The notes under the pieces are model-generated. The model made no database searches and had not been told where the DNA came from. It saw only the letters and a program-made list of their open reading frames with translations. From the NCBI GenBank assembly GCA_938036345.1, contig CALHPJ010000001.1, positions 62,001 to 126,000 on the forward strand: a stretch of 64,000 bases of DNA. Reading direction: 5' to 3'. Below, in pieces: positions 1-8,630 of this stretch (its first letter is position 1; every line of letters begins with the position of its first letter). This DNA comes from an uncultured Thermofilaceae archaeon (GTDB taxonomy: Archaea; Thermoproteota; Thermoprotei; Thermofilales; Thermofilaceae). Position numbers and translations under genes: made by a program.

Positions 1-996
1 TACTTCAATGTGGATTGCTACGACGATTACGGGAAACTAAGTGGGAGATTGTTGAAGGAGGAGTGGGAGCAAGAGCAGGAATTTGCCAAGGAGAAGAAGA
101 ATCCCTATGATTTCGCGCTTTGGAAAGCGGCAAAACCCGGTGAGCCGTGGTGGGAGAGCCCATGGGGTCCTGGTAGACCGGGGTGGCATATAGAGTGCAG
201 CGCGATGTCGAGCCTGTACTTGGGGGAGTCTTTCGATATACACGGCGGGGGCAGCGACCTTATATTCCCGCACCATGAGAACGAGAGAGCCCAAAGCGAG
301 GCTGCGTTTAACCACAGGCCGTGGGTCAGGTACTGGTTGCACACTGGAATGCTCAACGTGAAGGGGGAGAAAATGTCCAAGAGCTTGGGGAATATACTTG
401 TTCTTAGAGAACTTTTCAGGAAGTGGGAACCAGAAGTTGTCAGGCTTTGGCTCGCTACAGTTCACTACAGAAGCGTTATCGAGTTCTCCGAGGATGCATT
501 GCACCAGGCACGGAGGAACTACGAGAGACTAGCTAATGCTGTACAGTCTCTTCGCGACGCTTTAAGGAAGGAGGACTACGACTTCAGGTTAAACGAGACT
601 GGAAAACGGGAACTAGCTAGGCTGCTTGACATTAGAGCCGGTTTCCATGCCGCAATGCAAGACGATTTTAACACCAGCAAGGCATTCAGCTATGTGTATG
701 AACTCTCCAACCTGGTTTTCTCCAACCTTGAGAGAGGCCGAATAGAGGCTGCTGTAGCATTGAAAGCTTACGCCTTGTTTGAAGAATTCAACAAAGTGCT
801 AGGCGTGCTAGATAGGTTCTTCGCTGAAAGTCCGCAGATACCCGTTGAGAATTTAATCGAGCTGATAGTCGAGATCAGGAAAAAGTTGAGGCTGTCTGGA
901 GATTACGCCTTCGCTGACTGGATTAGGGAGCAGTTGCTGAAACTCGGCATAAGGTTGCACGATCGAGGAGGAGAGACTACTTGGAGGTTGCTTTAG
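1..996 (+). CDS. cysS: Cysteinyl-tRNA synthetase, 5'-truncated by window edge
   Basis: Class I cysteinyl-tRNA synthetase, which charges tRNA-Cys in the cytoplasm. The frame is open from base 1 (it reads YFNV before the GTG at 10), so the N-terminal part with the HIGH motif lies outside the window. Visible are the zinc-site segments GWHIECS and FPHHENERAQ, whose Cys, His and Glu match the known ligands, the KMSKS loop (GEKMSKSLGN, about residue 120 from the GTG), and the helical anticodon-binding C-terminus. The last 20 bases overlap the convergent ROK kinase gene. The function is clear; only the start is missing. Confidence 0.97.
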   Translation, partial: YFNVDCYDDYGKLSGRLLKEEWEQEQEFAKEKKNPYDFALWKAAKPGEPWWESPWGPGRPGWHIECSAMSSLYLGESFDIHGGGSDLIFPHHENERAQSEAAFNHRPWVRYWLHTGMLNVKGEKMSKSLGNILVLRELFRKWEPEVVRLWLATVHYRSVIEFSEDALHQARRNYERLANAVQSLRDALRKEDYDFRLNETGKRELARLLDIRAGFHAAMQDDFNTSKAFSYVYELSNLVFSNLERGRIEAAVALKAYALFEEFNKVLGVLDRFFAESPQIPVENLIELIVEIRKKLRLSGDYAFADWIREQLLKLGIRLHDRGGETTWRLL

Positions 997-1969
997 GGGC
1001 TACTCTCTCAAAGCCGAACGCTAAGGCTACTGCACCGTAGAGCCCAACATCGTCGCCTAGTGGAGTGATTTCTATCCGCGGCATCCTGTTTATCGCGTAG
1101 TTAGGTGCCATTCTAATTATGGGTTCCAAAACAAGTTCAGCGTTATTCAGCGTCACTGACCCTCCCATCGTTATGAGGGATGGGTCGTAGACGTTAACCA
1201 CATTCGCTATCCCAATCGCGTTGTAGCGGCCGGCTTCTTCGACAACTTTCAAGGCGAACGCGTCGCCCGATTTAGCTGCATCGTATACGTGCTTCGACGA
1301 TAAAGAGAGCGGGTCGCCTGCAGAAAGCCCGTAGAGGCTGCTACTCTCGTAGAGGCTCGGCTCTTTTGCCGCAATAAGCCGGGCAAGCTTAGGTATTCCA
1401 CTACCGGAGGAGTAAGCCTCCCAGTGACCTCTTTTTCCGCAGCCGCAAACTATCTTTCCTTCTTCGTCTACTACCATGTGGCCGATTTCGTGGGCGTTCC
1501 CGTCCTTACCTAAGAGGAGGTTTCCGTTCACGTAAACTCCACCGCCAATGCCTGTGCTAATAGTCACGTAAACCAGGTCATCGCAATCGCGCCCTAGCCC
1601 GAAGTACTTTTCACCTACCACCGCCGCTACGCAGTCGTTAACAAGGTATGTTGGAATACCGAACTCAGATTTTATGGGGTCGACTATGAATACATTTTCA
1701 ACTGGTAGATTCGCGGGTTTAATTAGAACACCCCTCTTCATGTCTAGCGGGCCTATCGAGCCAACACCGACCCCTACTAATTCTCTCTCGGAGATCCCAT
1801 GCATACGCAGCAATTTCCTAGAATTTTCGATTATTGACCTTGCGATTGCATAGCTGTCATGCGCTCTAGGAGTTTCGAACTTAATTCTACCGAGGAAATT
1901 GGCATCGCTATCCGCTAAAACTACTCTAGTGTAGGTCGCACCTATATCTACTCCGAGAGCGTACTTCAA
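977..1969 (-). CDS. ROK-family sugar kinase, probable glucokinase
   Basis: Predicted ATP-dependent sugar kinase of the ROK family (330 aa, a normal length), probably phosphorylating glucose in the cytoplasm. The N-terminus carries the phosphate-1 motif GVDIGATYTR; the middle has STGIGGGVY and then GHMVV...CGCGKRGHWEAY, the ROK zinc motif in the form where the last Cys is His, which is familiar in archaeal glucokinases. The start is TTG at 1969, preceded by GGGAGCCAGG as ribosome site. Its 3' end overlaps cysS. Exact sugar specificity cannot be read from the sequence; hexose or N-acetylhexosamine are alternatives. Confidence 0.88.
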   Translation of the reverse strand: MKYALGVDIGATYTRVVLADSDANFLGRIKFETPRAHDSYAIARSIIENSRKLLRMHGISERELVGVGVGSIGPLDMKRGVLIKPANLPVENVFIVDPIKSEFGIPTYLVNDCVAAVVGEKYFGLGRDCDDLVYVTISTGIGGGVYVNGNLLLGKDGNAHEIGHMVVDEEGKIVCGCGKRGHWEAYSSGSGIPKLARLIAAKEPSLYESSSLYGLSAGDPLSLSSKHVYDAAKSGDAFALKVVEEAGRYNAIGIANVVNVYDPSLITMGGSVTLNNAELVLEPIIRMAPNYAINRMPRIEITPLGDDVGLYGAVALAFGFERVAPKATSK

Positions 1970-2025
1970 CCTGGCTCCCGGATCCTCTTTTGAACTGCTG
2001 TTATAATTGCTTTCCGCAGTGAAAG

Positions 2026-2037
2026 ATAAAATATTAT
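2026..2037 (+). promoter_or_regulatory. TATA box for leaderless gene at 2059
   Basis: AT-rich element ataaaatattat centred about 27 bases before the GTG at 2059, the archaeal box A spacing for a transcript that begins at the start codon. This supports the GTG as the real start. Confidence 0.55.
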
Positions 2038-2058
2038 AGTGCCCCCCGTTATAATCCA

Positions 2059-2865
2059 GTGGTTGGAGAGCTTAGAGTATACATATGCAGAAACCCAGAG
2101 CACGAGAAACTGGTGGACATGCTGAAGGAAATTCTTTCAACAGTTAAGGGCGATAAACCGAAGCTAAAGGTCGTGAGGCATAAGCTGAGAGACTCCAGCG
2201 ATTTCCCACTGTACCTGGCTCAGCTAGAGGAGATCTTTGGGGGTATCGCAACGGCTGAATTCCGTAAATATGGCATTAAAAGCCTCCCCGCCCTCGTTTA
2301 CAAGGGTAGAGCGATTCTCCAGGGGAGTGTTCCAAGTAGGGAAGAGCTGGAAGAGGCGTTGGCTTACGAGGGAATCAGAGTGACACGTCGAGAGCCGAAG
2401 CCGGCGCTAGCTGCGAAGCAGTACGGCAGAGTGCAGCTCACGATAGCGGTGCCCTCTTTTCAGGTACAGCGGAGACTTCCTGAGCAGGCGAAAAGCTTAC
2501 AGCGCAGGGATGAGGCAAAGGCTGAGACTCCAATCGAGTTGTCAGAGCACGTTTGGCCAGCCGGGCCGGAACAGGGTGGAGAGCCGGCTCCCCAATTCAC
2601 GGCATCAGCCCGCCCTCCTGCCGAAGCTAGTGGCAAAGCGAAGCCCTCCCCCGAAGCACATAGGACCGCACGGCCCCCTATCGATGTTGAAGAGCTGGTA
2701 TTGGAGAAGGCTACCGAGACGAGGAGCCCGCAAGTGCAAGTTAAGCAGGTACAACTGACGCCTGGGAAAACCTGCGTAAACTGCATATTCTACAGCGAGG
2801 TCAATAGTAGGTGCCTCCTTTACAGAGTTACTATCCAGGACCCCTCAAAGCCTATTTGCCGCTAG
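2059..2865 (+). CDS. Thioredoxin-fold-like protein with C-terminal four-Cys cluster
   Basis: 268 aa, not a recognised named family. Residues 1-105 look like a thioredoxin-like fold (strand RVYICRN, then a cis-Pro-like segment SLPALVYKGRAI and a final helix) but without a CxxC active site. Residues 110-235 are low-complexity, rich in Pro, Ala, Glu and Lys, probably a linker. The C-terminus has CVNC, then C at about 10 residues and a last C (SKPIC), a spacing that suggests binding a metal or Fe-S cluster. GTG start, leaderless by TATA spacing. It overlaps the convergent gene at 2852 by 14 bases. A redox role is a guess. Confidence 0.7.
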   Translation: MVGELRVYICRNPEHEKLVDMLKEILSTVKGDKPKLKVVRHKLRDSSDFPLYLAQLEEIFGGIATAEFRKYGIKSLPALVYKGRAILQGSVPSREELEEALAYEGIRVTRREPKPALAAKQYGRVQLTIAVPSFQVQRRLPEQAKSLQRRDEAKAETPIELSEHVWPAGPEQGGEPAPQFTASARPPAEASGKAKPSPEAHRTARPPIDVEELVLEKATETRSPQVQVKQVQLTPGKTCVNCIFYSEVNSRCLLYRVTIQDPSKPICR

Positions 2866-3913
2866 CGGCTTCCAACAGCTCCCTAAGGGAGTACTTGTCA
2901 GTTACGGTCACATCGTTCAAAGCCAGGTGATGTTCGTACGTCCACGCATACTCAACCACTGTGTCGATGGACTTGAGTTTTATCCCGATGTCTCCCAAGG
3001 TTGTTGCGGAGCTGGATTCCTTGAGTAGCTTTTCAACATACTCTACAAATTTTTCGGTAGGACCCTGGAAAACTGAGTGAAGCACCTTGTTGAAGTGCTC
3101 ACCAGGGGCTTCGCATAACCTCTTCAACCAGGGAAGCAGCAGGGGAGCAAGGGTCTTGTATGGGGGTAAGCCGTACAAAGCGTAGAAAGCGCGGGTCAGA
3201 GCCTTTAACGCCGCACCGCCTATCTGGTCATTGGCTAAGCCTGCGTAGAAAGCTGCAGTATAAGTTTGCAGCCTCTCGTCTCCCTCTCTCCGTCCACTAC
3301 TTAGTTTCATAGATGCTATTTCTCTTAAAGCGGCTTCGGCTAAGGTTAGCGAGAAAAAGTTAATTCTCCGGCTAGCGAAGGCTTCCAGCGAGTTGGCCAG
3401 TGTTTCGATAATGGATGCTGCCACGCTACAAGTGTCCAGCCTAGCCGTCAAACTCGGATCTAGCAGCGCTAAACACGGATAAGCACTCCGAGCTCTTACT
3501 TTTCTGAACCCCCTCGGAGGAAGCGTGCCTCTGGTAATCGCATTTCCTATGCCAGGGGGGATGGGTACGGTGGCTAAAAATACCCCTCCATTTATGGCAG
3601 ACTTAACCAGATCTAGGGTGACGCCCCTTCCGGTAGCTATAACAGCTTCCCATCCCACCACTAGCTTGGTCAGCTTCCCGATGTTTTCCAAGGTTATTTC
3701 GGGAGAATTCAGGCGGTGAACCGAGGTTAGCACGTTGAACGAGGCAATGTTATTCTTCAGGCTGTCTAGAAGGTCGATGTCTACAGCCCAGTCGGCTATT
3801 ATTAAAGCGCGTTTAGCTCCTGCGGCAACGAGTTCAGCGCCAAGAAGCTCTGTTACTCCAAAGCCGAGGTAAATTCTGGTCGGTATGTGTACAGCTGCGG
3901 TTACCGTTGGCAC
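2852..3913 (-). CDS. Iron-containing alcohol dehydrogenase superfamily protein, metal site lost
   Basis: About 353 aa, with the overall pattern of iron-containing alcohol/glycerol dehydrogenases. The N-terminal nucleotide domain is recognisable: IYLGFGVTELLG, and GRGVTLDLVK in place of GGGSxxDxxK. In the C-terminal domain every expected metal ligand is replaced: the DALAH segment reads ETLAN, the HALAH segment reads KALTR, and the pHG segment reads PYKT. It is therefore probably not a metal-dependent dehydrogenase, though it may still bind a dinucleotide. The GTG at 3913 is chosen because a TTTATA box lies about 25 bases upstream; an in-frame GTG at 3931 is the longer alternative. Confidence 0.75.
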   Translation of the reverse strand: MPTVTAAVHIPTRIYLGFGVTELLGAELVAAGAKRALIIADWAVDIDLLDSLKNNIASFNVLTSVHRLNSPEITLENIGKLTKLVVGWEAVIATGRGVTLDLVKSAINGGVFLATVPIPPGIGNAITRGTLPPRGFRKVRARSAYPCLALLDPSLTARLDTCSVAASIIETLANSLEAFASRRINFFSLTLAEAALREIASMKLSSGRREGDERLQTYTAAFYAGLANDQIGGAALKALTRAFYALYGLPPYKTLAPLLLPWLKRLCEAPGEHFNKVLHSVFQGPTEKFVEYVEKLLKESSSATTLGDIGIKLKSIDTVVEYAWTYEHHLALNDVTVTDKYSLRELLEAASGK

Positions 3914-3959
3914 ACAGTAAGTTCTCAACACCGCTATAAACTCGTGCCCTGGTAAAAAG

Positions 3960-4056
3960 TGGACCGGCCGGGACTTGAACCCGGGACCTCCCGCGCTCTC
4001 GGCTGCCGCACTGAAGCTTGCGAAGCGGGCGATCTCCCAGCCTGATCTACCGGCCC
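3960..4056 (-). tRNA. tRNA-Ala(CGC) with a 23-nt intron
   Basis: Full cloverleaf on the minus strand: acceptor GGGCCGG pairs with CCGGTCC including the G3-U70 wobble that marks tRNA-Ala; D stem GATC/GATC; anticodon stem CCCGC/GCGGG with anticodon CGC at 4022-4020; T arm CCGGG-TTCAAGT-CCCGG; discriminator A at 3960. About 23 extra bases (roughly 4018-3996) sit at the canonical 37/38 position. CCA is not encoded. A CTTTAAAG box lies just upstream (about 4080-4088) and CTTTTT follows the gene. Confidence 0.93.
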
Positions 4057-4116
4057 AGTTTGGCAGGTGGAAGTAGCTTCTTTAAAGTTTTCTTCGCGCT
4101 CGCGGTTTGAGCAGAA

Positions 4117-4124
4117 AGATTTAT
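4117..4124 (+). promoter_or_regulatory. TATA box of ileS
   Basis: gatttata in an AT-rich context; expected transcription start near 4148, giving a leader of about 75 bases before the ileS ATG, unusually long for this window. Confidence 0.5.
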
Positions 4125-4169
4125 AGCTGTAAAGTTGACGCATGCCCGGTGAACAATATTATCCCCGCC

Positions 4170-4198
4170 AGCATCTCCGGTTAAGGAACCGGGAGGCT
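4170..4198 (+). promoter_or_regulatory. Leader hairpin before ileS
   Basis: Inverted repeat AGC-at-CTCCGGTT-aagg-AACCGGgGAG-GCT (one bulge), followed by TTTTCT. It would sit in the 5' leader of ileS. Shape resembles an attenuator, but no known archaeal element is recognised. Confidence 0.4.
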
Positions 4199-4224
4199 TT
4201 TCTCACGTAGCCGGGGGTGTAGCT

Positions 4225-7200
4225 ATGGATTGCATAAGACCTCTTAGCCAGGAGTATAGGCCAAAGGAGTTTGAACCCAGGATACTCGACTTCTGGAGAA
4301 AGGAGCGAGTTTATGAAAAAATCAGGGAAAAGCTGAAAGATAAGCCGGTTTTCTATTTCCTTGACGGCCCACCGTACCCCTCATCGGATACCCCTCATGT
4401 GGGGACCTTGTGGAATAAAATACTGAAGGATGCAATAATTAGGTTCAAAAGAGCGAGGGGCTACAATGTAGTTGACCGTCCGGGCTACGATTGCCACGGA
4501 TTACCCATCGAGGTTAAGGTTGAACAAGAGCTGGGTTTCACGAGCAAGAAAGATATTGAAAGCCTCGGAGTGGATAAATTCATCCAAAAATGTAGGGATT
4601 TTGCGCTGCGTAACGCGTTTTCGATGACCCGGCATTTTGAGGAGTTCGGGGTTTCCATGGCGTGGGACGATCCCTACTTGACTCTCAGCTCCTCCTATGT
4701 GCAATCGGCATGGTGGTTAGTTAAACGCGCAGAGGAGAAGGGGCTTCTGGAGCGCGGAGTGAAGGTTGTCTATTGGTGCCCAAGATGCGAGACAACCCTT
4801 GCTGACTATGAGGTATCCGAATACAGGGATCTCACCGACCCCTCCATCTACGTAAAGTTCCCTGTAAAGGGCAACCCGGGGTGTTACCTATTGGTGTGGA
4901 CCACGACGCCGTGGACACTTCCAGCCAACGTCGCTATTATGGCTAATCCAAACCTGAAGTATGTTTGGGTTGAGGTCAACGGAGAGCTATTGTTGCTCTC
5001 CAGCTCCAGGCTCAAGGAGGTCATGGATGAGGCCGGTGTTAGCTGTTACAGAGTCGTCGGCGAGGTCGAGGGTAAGGACCTTAAAGGTCTGGAGTATTTG
5101 CACCCGCTCGCCGATGAAGTTAAAGTGCAGGGAGAACTTGAATCCTATCACAAAGTAGTTTTCTCGGAAGTTTACGTGAGCGGAGAAGAAGGTACAGGAC
5201 TTGTGCACTGTGCCCCTGGACACGGCGAGGAAGATTTCGAGGTGGGATTAGGGTACGGTCTCCCAGTCATAGTTCCAGTCGACGAGAGAGGGGTTTTCAC
5301 CGAGGAGGCTGGTAAGTATGCGGGTAAGACCGTAAGAGAGGCTAACGACCTTATCATAGGCGACCTGAGAAGCAAGGGATTGCTTTTCCACGAAGGCAAA
5401 GTAACTCACAGGTACCCTGTGTGCTGGAGATGCAAAACCCCCCTAATACTGAGGGCCGTACCGCAGTGGTACGTACGGATATCCCATATGAAGGAGGGAT
5501 TCATTCAGGAGGCTGCCAAAGTTAAGTGGGTGCCTGAATGGGCTGGCTATGCCCGTTTCAAAAACTGGCTAGAGGGTTTAAGGGACTGGGTCATATCGAG
5601 GCAAAGGTATTGGGGCACGCCTGCGCCGATATGGGTCTGCAGCTCTTGTGGCCACAGAATTGTTGTCGGTAGCTTGGCTGATCTGGAATTGCTAACTAAA
5701 AGAAAACTAAATCTTGAAGATTTGCACAGGCCGTGGATAGACAATGTAGAGCTAAATTGCCCGAAGTGTGGGGGCATCGCTCGGAGAGTTGAAGATGTGC
5801 TAGATGTCTGGCTTGACTCGGGGGTTTCCTTCTATGCGTCTATGGGCTACCCGCTGAAGGAAACAGAGGTAAAGCCGGTGGACATAATAGTTGAGGGCCA
5901 CGATCAGATAGCAGGCTGGTTCTTTTCATTACTCAGGTGCGGTATAATAGCCTTTGGCCACGCGCCGTACAAGGCCGTGCTCATGCATGGTTTCGCACTT
6001 GACGAAAAGGGCAAGGAGATGCATAAATCCTTGGGGAACTATGTCTCACCTCAACAAGTTCTGGAATACGAAAAAGGCTGCAGGGATGCGTTTAGATGGT
6101 ATGTCCTCAGGAACATGGTTTGGGAAGACTTGAAGTTTTCGTGGAGAAGCCTGGCTGAAGTTTACGATGACCTAAACATCGTTTGGAATACATTCGTTTT
6201 CGCGACAGCCTACATGGGCTTGGACCGGTATAACCCGGCCGAGCACCCGCTTGAGAAGTACATGGAGACGCTCAGGGTGGAGGATAAGTGGATCCTCTCC
6301 AGAATTGAAAGGCTAACTCGCGATGTTACGGAGTGGATGGAGAACTACGAGTTGCATAGGGCTGCAAGGGCTTTAAGAGAATTCATAGTGGAAGATATGA
6401 GTAGGTGGTACATAAGACTCACGCGGCCGCGGGTATGGGTTGAGGAGGATAGTACCGATAAGTTAACAGCGTATGCCGTCCTGCACTACACGCTTAGGAA
6501 ATTCCTAGTACTGCTAGCACCCTTTGCGCCATTTTTTGCGGAAGAGGTTTATCGTCAATCGTTCATGCAAAGCAAGGATCCGGAAAGCTTGCATATGCTG
6601 CCTTGGCCGGAGAGCAAGTTGGAGTTGATTAACGATAAACTGGAGAAGCAAATGGACCTGGCTAGGAAGGTTGTTGAGCGGGCTGTAGCCGCAAGAATGA
6701 AAGCCGGCGTTAAGCTGCGAATTCCCTTGCCAGCGCTCTACGTGCTTACGGAGGACCCATTACTGATCGCGGCTTTGAAGGAAATGGGGGCTGTGATCTC
6801 TTCCCAGGCAAACGTGAAAAGGGTAGAGGCATTACCACCCTCTCAGAGGCAACGCTTTTTTGCTGTTAAAGCAGCTCCCGCTTATAGGGTCCTAGGCCCG
6901 GTATTCAAGGCTGAAGCCCCAAAGGTGGTTGAACTCATAGGGAAATTAGACCCGTATCTGTTGAAACAACAGCTAGAAGGCGAGGGTAGGGTTGTCCTAT
7001 TCTCTGAGGATGGCATAACGTATGAAGTGACTAAGGAGATGGTAAATTTCGAGGAGGTCCTGCTGGAAGGCTTTGCGGTCGAAGACATGGATGGAAACCT
7101 ACTCATTCTGGACACTAGGATAGGGACTGAGGAAAGGGCGGAAGGCTTCGCAAGGGATATACTGAGGAGGGTACAGTTCATGCGCAAGCTCATGAGGTTG

Positions 7201-7407
7201 CCTATAGATGAGTACATTGATGCAACGATCTACGCGCCACCCGAGGCGCTTGAGATGCTTGAGTCGTGGAAAGGCTTCATCGCTGGTGAAGCCAGAATCC
7301 GCCAGTTGGCACTTGTGGAGCACGAGCACCTTGTACAAGGCGAGTTGATACAGAGCTGGGAGGTGGAGGAGTTTACCGTTAGAATAGGCATTAAGCGCGC
7401 GGTTTAG
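4225..7407 (+). CDS. ileS: Isoleucyl-tRNA synthetase
   Basis: Class I isoleucyl-tRNA synthetase of 1060 aa, a usual archaeal/eukaryotic-type length. The HIGH-type motif is seen as PHVGTLWNKI (about residue 60); the inserted CP1 editing domain (about 190-400) carries the TTTPWTLPAN motif; CWRCKTPL and the CSSCGH/CPKCGG pairs are zinc-like; the KMSKS-type loop reads KEMHKSLGN (about 600), a tolerated variant. The long C-terminal helical and beta region binds tRNA. ATG at 4225 has GGGGGTG just upstream. The 3' end overlaps the convergent Mtq2 gene by 17 bases. Confidence 0.97.
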   Translation: MDCIRPLSQEYRPKEFEPRILDFWRKERVYEKIREKLKDKPVFYFLDGPPYPSSDTPHVGTLWNKILKDAIIRFKRARGYNVVDRPGYDCHGLPIEVKVEQELGFTSKKDIESLGVDKFIQKCRDFALRNAFSMTRHFEEFGVSMAWDDPYLTLSSSYVQSAWWLVKRAEEKGLLERGVKVVYWCPRCETTLADYEVSEYRDLTDPSIYVKFPVKGNPGCYLLVWTTTPWTLPANVAIMANPNLKYVWVEVNGELLLLSSSRLKEVMDEAGVSCYRVVGEVEGKDLKGLEYLHPLADEVKVQGELESYHKVVFSEVYVSGEEGTGLVHCAPGHGEEDFEVGLGYGLPVIVPVDERGVFTEEAGKYAGKTVREANDLIIGDLRSKGLLFHEGKVTHRYPVCWRCKTPLILRAVPQWYVRISHMKEGFIQEAAKVKWVPEWAGYARFKNWLEGLRDWVISRQRYWGTPAPIWVCSSCGHRIVVGSLADLELLTKRKLNLEDLHRPWIDNVELNCPKCGGIARRVEDVLDVWLDSGVSFYASMGYPLKETEVKPVDIIVEGHDQIAGWFFSLLRCGIIAFGHAPYKAVLMHGFALDEKGKEMHKSLGNYVSPQQVLEYEKGCRDAFRWYVLRNMVWEDLKFSWRSLAEVYDDLNIVWNTFVFATAYMGLDRYNPAEHPLEKYMETLRVEDKWILSRIERLTRDVTEWMENYELHRAARALREFIVEDMSRWYIRLTRPRVWVEEDSTDKLTAYAVLHYTLRKFLVLLAPFAPFFAEEVYRQSFMQSKDPESLHMLPWPESKLELINDKLEKQMDLARKVVERAVAARMKAGVKLRIPLPALYVLTEDPLLIAALKEMGAVISSQANVKRVEALPPSQRQRFFAVKAAPAYRVLGPVFKAEAPKVVELIGKLDPYLLKQQLEGEGRVVLFSEDGITYEVTKEMVNFEEVLLEGFAVEDMDGNLLILDTRIGTEERAEGFARDILRRVQFMRKLMRLPIDEYIDATIYAPPEALEMLESWKGFIAGEARIRQLALVEHEHLVQGELIQSWEVEEFTVRIGIKRAV

Positions 7408-7957
7408 CGGCAAGTACTAGCAGCAGCTCTTCGTACAGCCCTACTCTCAAGGTTCCGATTACACTAACGCGCAACCCTTTTTCGTTGAGCTCCCTTAATG
7501 CGGTTTTCCAATCGGAAAGGCTGCTCAGCAGAAACATCATAAGCCCTCTATCGGCTAAGCGCTTAAGAACGGACCCTGTAAACAGCAATGGCATCTCGAT
7601 ACCGGTGGGACCGCCGCACCAGCGCGGATCAAAAGACTCTTCCGGCAGGTATGGTGGATTAAAGACTACCAAGCTGAACACTTTTCCCTCTCGAATAGGT
7701 TCGAGCCGATCACAGCAAACTACATGGAGAGTAGCGCTTTCTTTCTTAACTCTGGCCAGTGTTTCTCGCACAGCACTTAGGTTTATATCGGTTGCTAGAA
7801 TTTCACCATATTCCGCGAGCGTTGCTGAAATTAACCCCTTACCGCAACCAACTTCGCACATCAACCCCCCCACAGGTACTAGACGCTCAGCCCCCCGCAG
7901 TAGGAAAATCGTATCTTCGCTAGTTTCGTAAACTGCATCCGCACCGCAGTTATTCAT
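7391..7957 (-). CDS. HemK2/Mtq2-type methyltransferase (release-factor glutamine)
   Basis: 188-aa SAM-dependent methyltransferase, probably modifying the GGQ glutamine of release factor aRF1. Evidence: the N-terminal VYETSEDTIFLL resembles the YEP-x-EDS segment of the Mtq2 group, the SAM loop is EVGCGKGLIS, the acidic residue is in ATDINLSA, and the catalytic motif is NPPYLP. ATG at 7957 is preferred over GTG 7966 because AGGTG lies six bases before it. It overlaps the XPF stop by 8 bases, third in the leftward orc1/cdc6 operon. Confidence 0.88.
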   Translation of the reverse strand: MNNCGADAVYETSEDTIFLLRGAERLVPVGGLMCEVGCGKGLISATLAEYGEILATDINLSAVRETLARVKKESATLHVVCCDRLEPIREGKVFSLVVFNPPYLPEESFDPRWCGGPTGIEMPLLFTGSVLKRLADRGLMMFLLSSLSDWKTALRELNEKGLRVSVIGTLRVGLYEELLLVLAAKPRA

Positions 7958-8630
7958 TTTGTTCACCTAGCTCGCGAGAAGCAGGGGGATACATTGTGTC
8001 AAGCACCGCTGCAATTTTCGCTATTCGAGAGCTGCCGAGTCCCTCGATTGCTCGGAGTTCGGAAGGGCTGGCTTTGAAGAACCTTCTTGGAGTCTTAAAG
8101 TGCATCAGGATTCGATGCGCCGTCTTTTTGCTCACGCCCGGTAAGACGGAAAGGAGGTTTAGCTGTATCACCTCTAAGCTCTCCGTTCTTTTTACTATGT
8201 GGATTTTAGCTGGCGGAAGGTACTCCTTTCCGGAATCTTCGGACTTTCGTTTATATAGGTAGTATACCGCATAGGCGGTTTCCCTAGGCGAGGAAGTGCG
8301 AAGTACACTAACGCCCATGTCAACTAATGCCGCTAGAGCGCCGTAGATTTGCGGGTAGCCGATTTTTCTGTACTGGATTACCCAATTCAGATCACCTTCT
8401 ACGACTAGTATCGGTTTGGTGTAAGCCCTAACTATGTGATGGGTCTGCTCGAACAGCCGCTTATCTATTATGGAGGAGACTAGATCATTGCAAGTCTTTC
8501 TCTCGATGCAGATCTCCGTCCCGATTATGTAGTCTCCCACCTCTAAGTGCTCGAGCTTAATAGGTGCTCCTAGCTTCTTCAGCTCATCGACGACCCCGCT
8601 TTTTTCTTCCCGGTAATCAGCTACGATCAT
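7950..8630 (-). CDS. xpf: XPF/ERCC4-family structure-specific endonuclease (short crenarchaeal form)
   Basis: 226-aa nuclease without a helicase domain, as in crenarchaea. It should cut 3' flaps and branched DNA in repair and replication restart. The ERCC4 nuclease core shows ADYREEKSG, GDYIIG and IERKTCNDL (the ERK-xxxD active site); residues about 160-215 form two helix-hairpin-helix motifs (LPGVSKKTAHRIL and EGLGSSRIAKI). No clear PCNA-binding tail is visible. It overlaps orc1/cdc6 upstream by 14 bases and mtq2 downstream by 8, so the three are co-transcribed. Confidence 0.93.
   Translation of the reverse strand: MIVADYREEKSGVVDELKKLGAPIKLEHLEVGDYIIGTEICIERKTCNDLVSSIIDKRLFEQTHHIVRAYTKPILVVEGDLNWVIQYRKIGYPQIYGALAALVDMGVSVLRTSSPRETAYAVYYLYKRKSEDSGKEYLPPAKIHIVKRTESLEVIQLNLLSVLPGVSKKTAHRILMHFKTPRRFFKASPSELRAIEGLGSSRIAKIAAVLDTMYPPASRELGEQNE

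Noticed and set aside
4225-7407. KMHKS in ileS as an inactivating change
   Set aside because: Such variants occur in active class I synthetases and all other motifs are intact.
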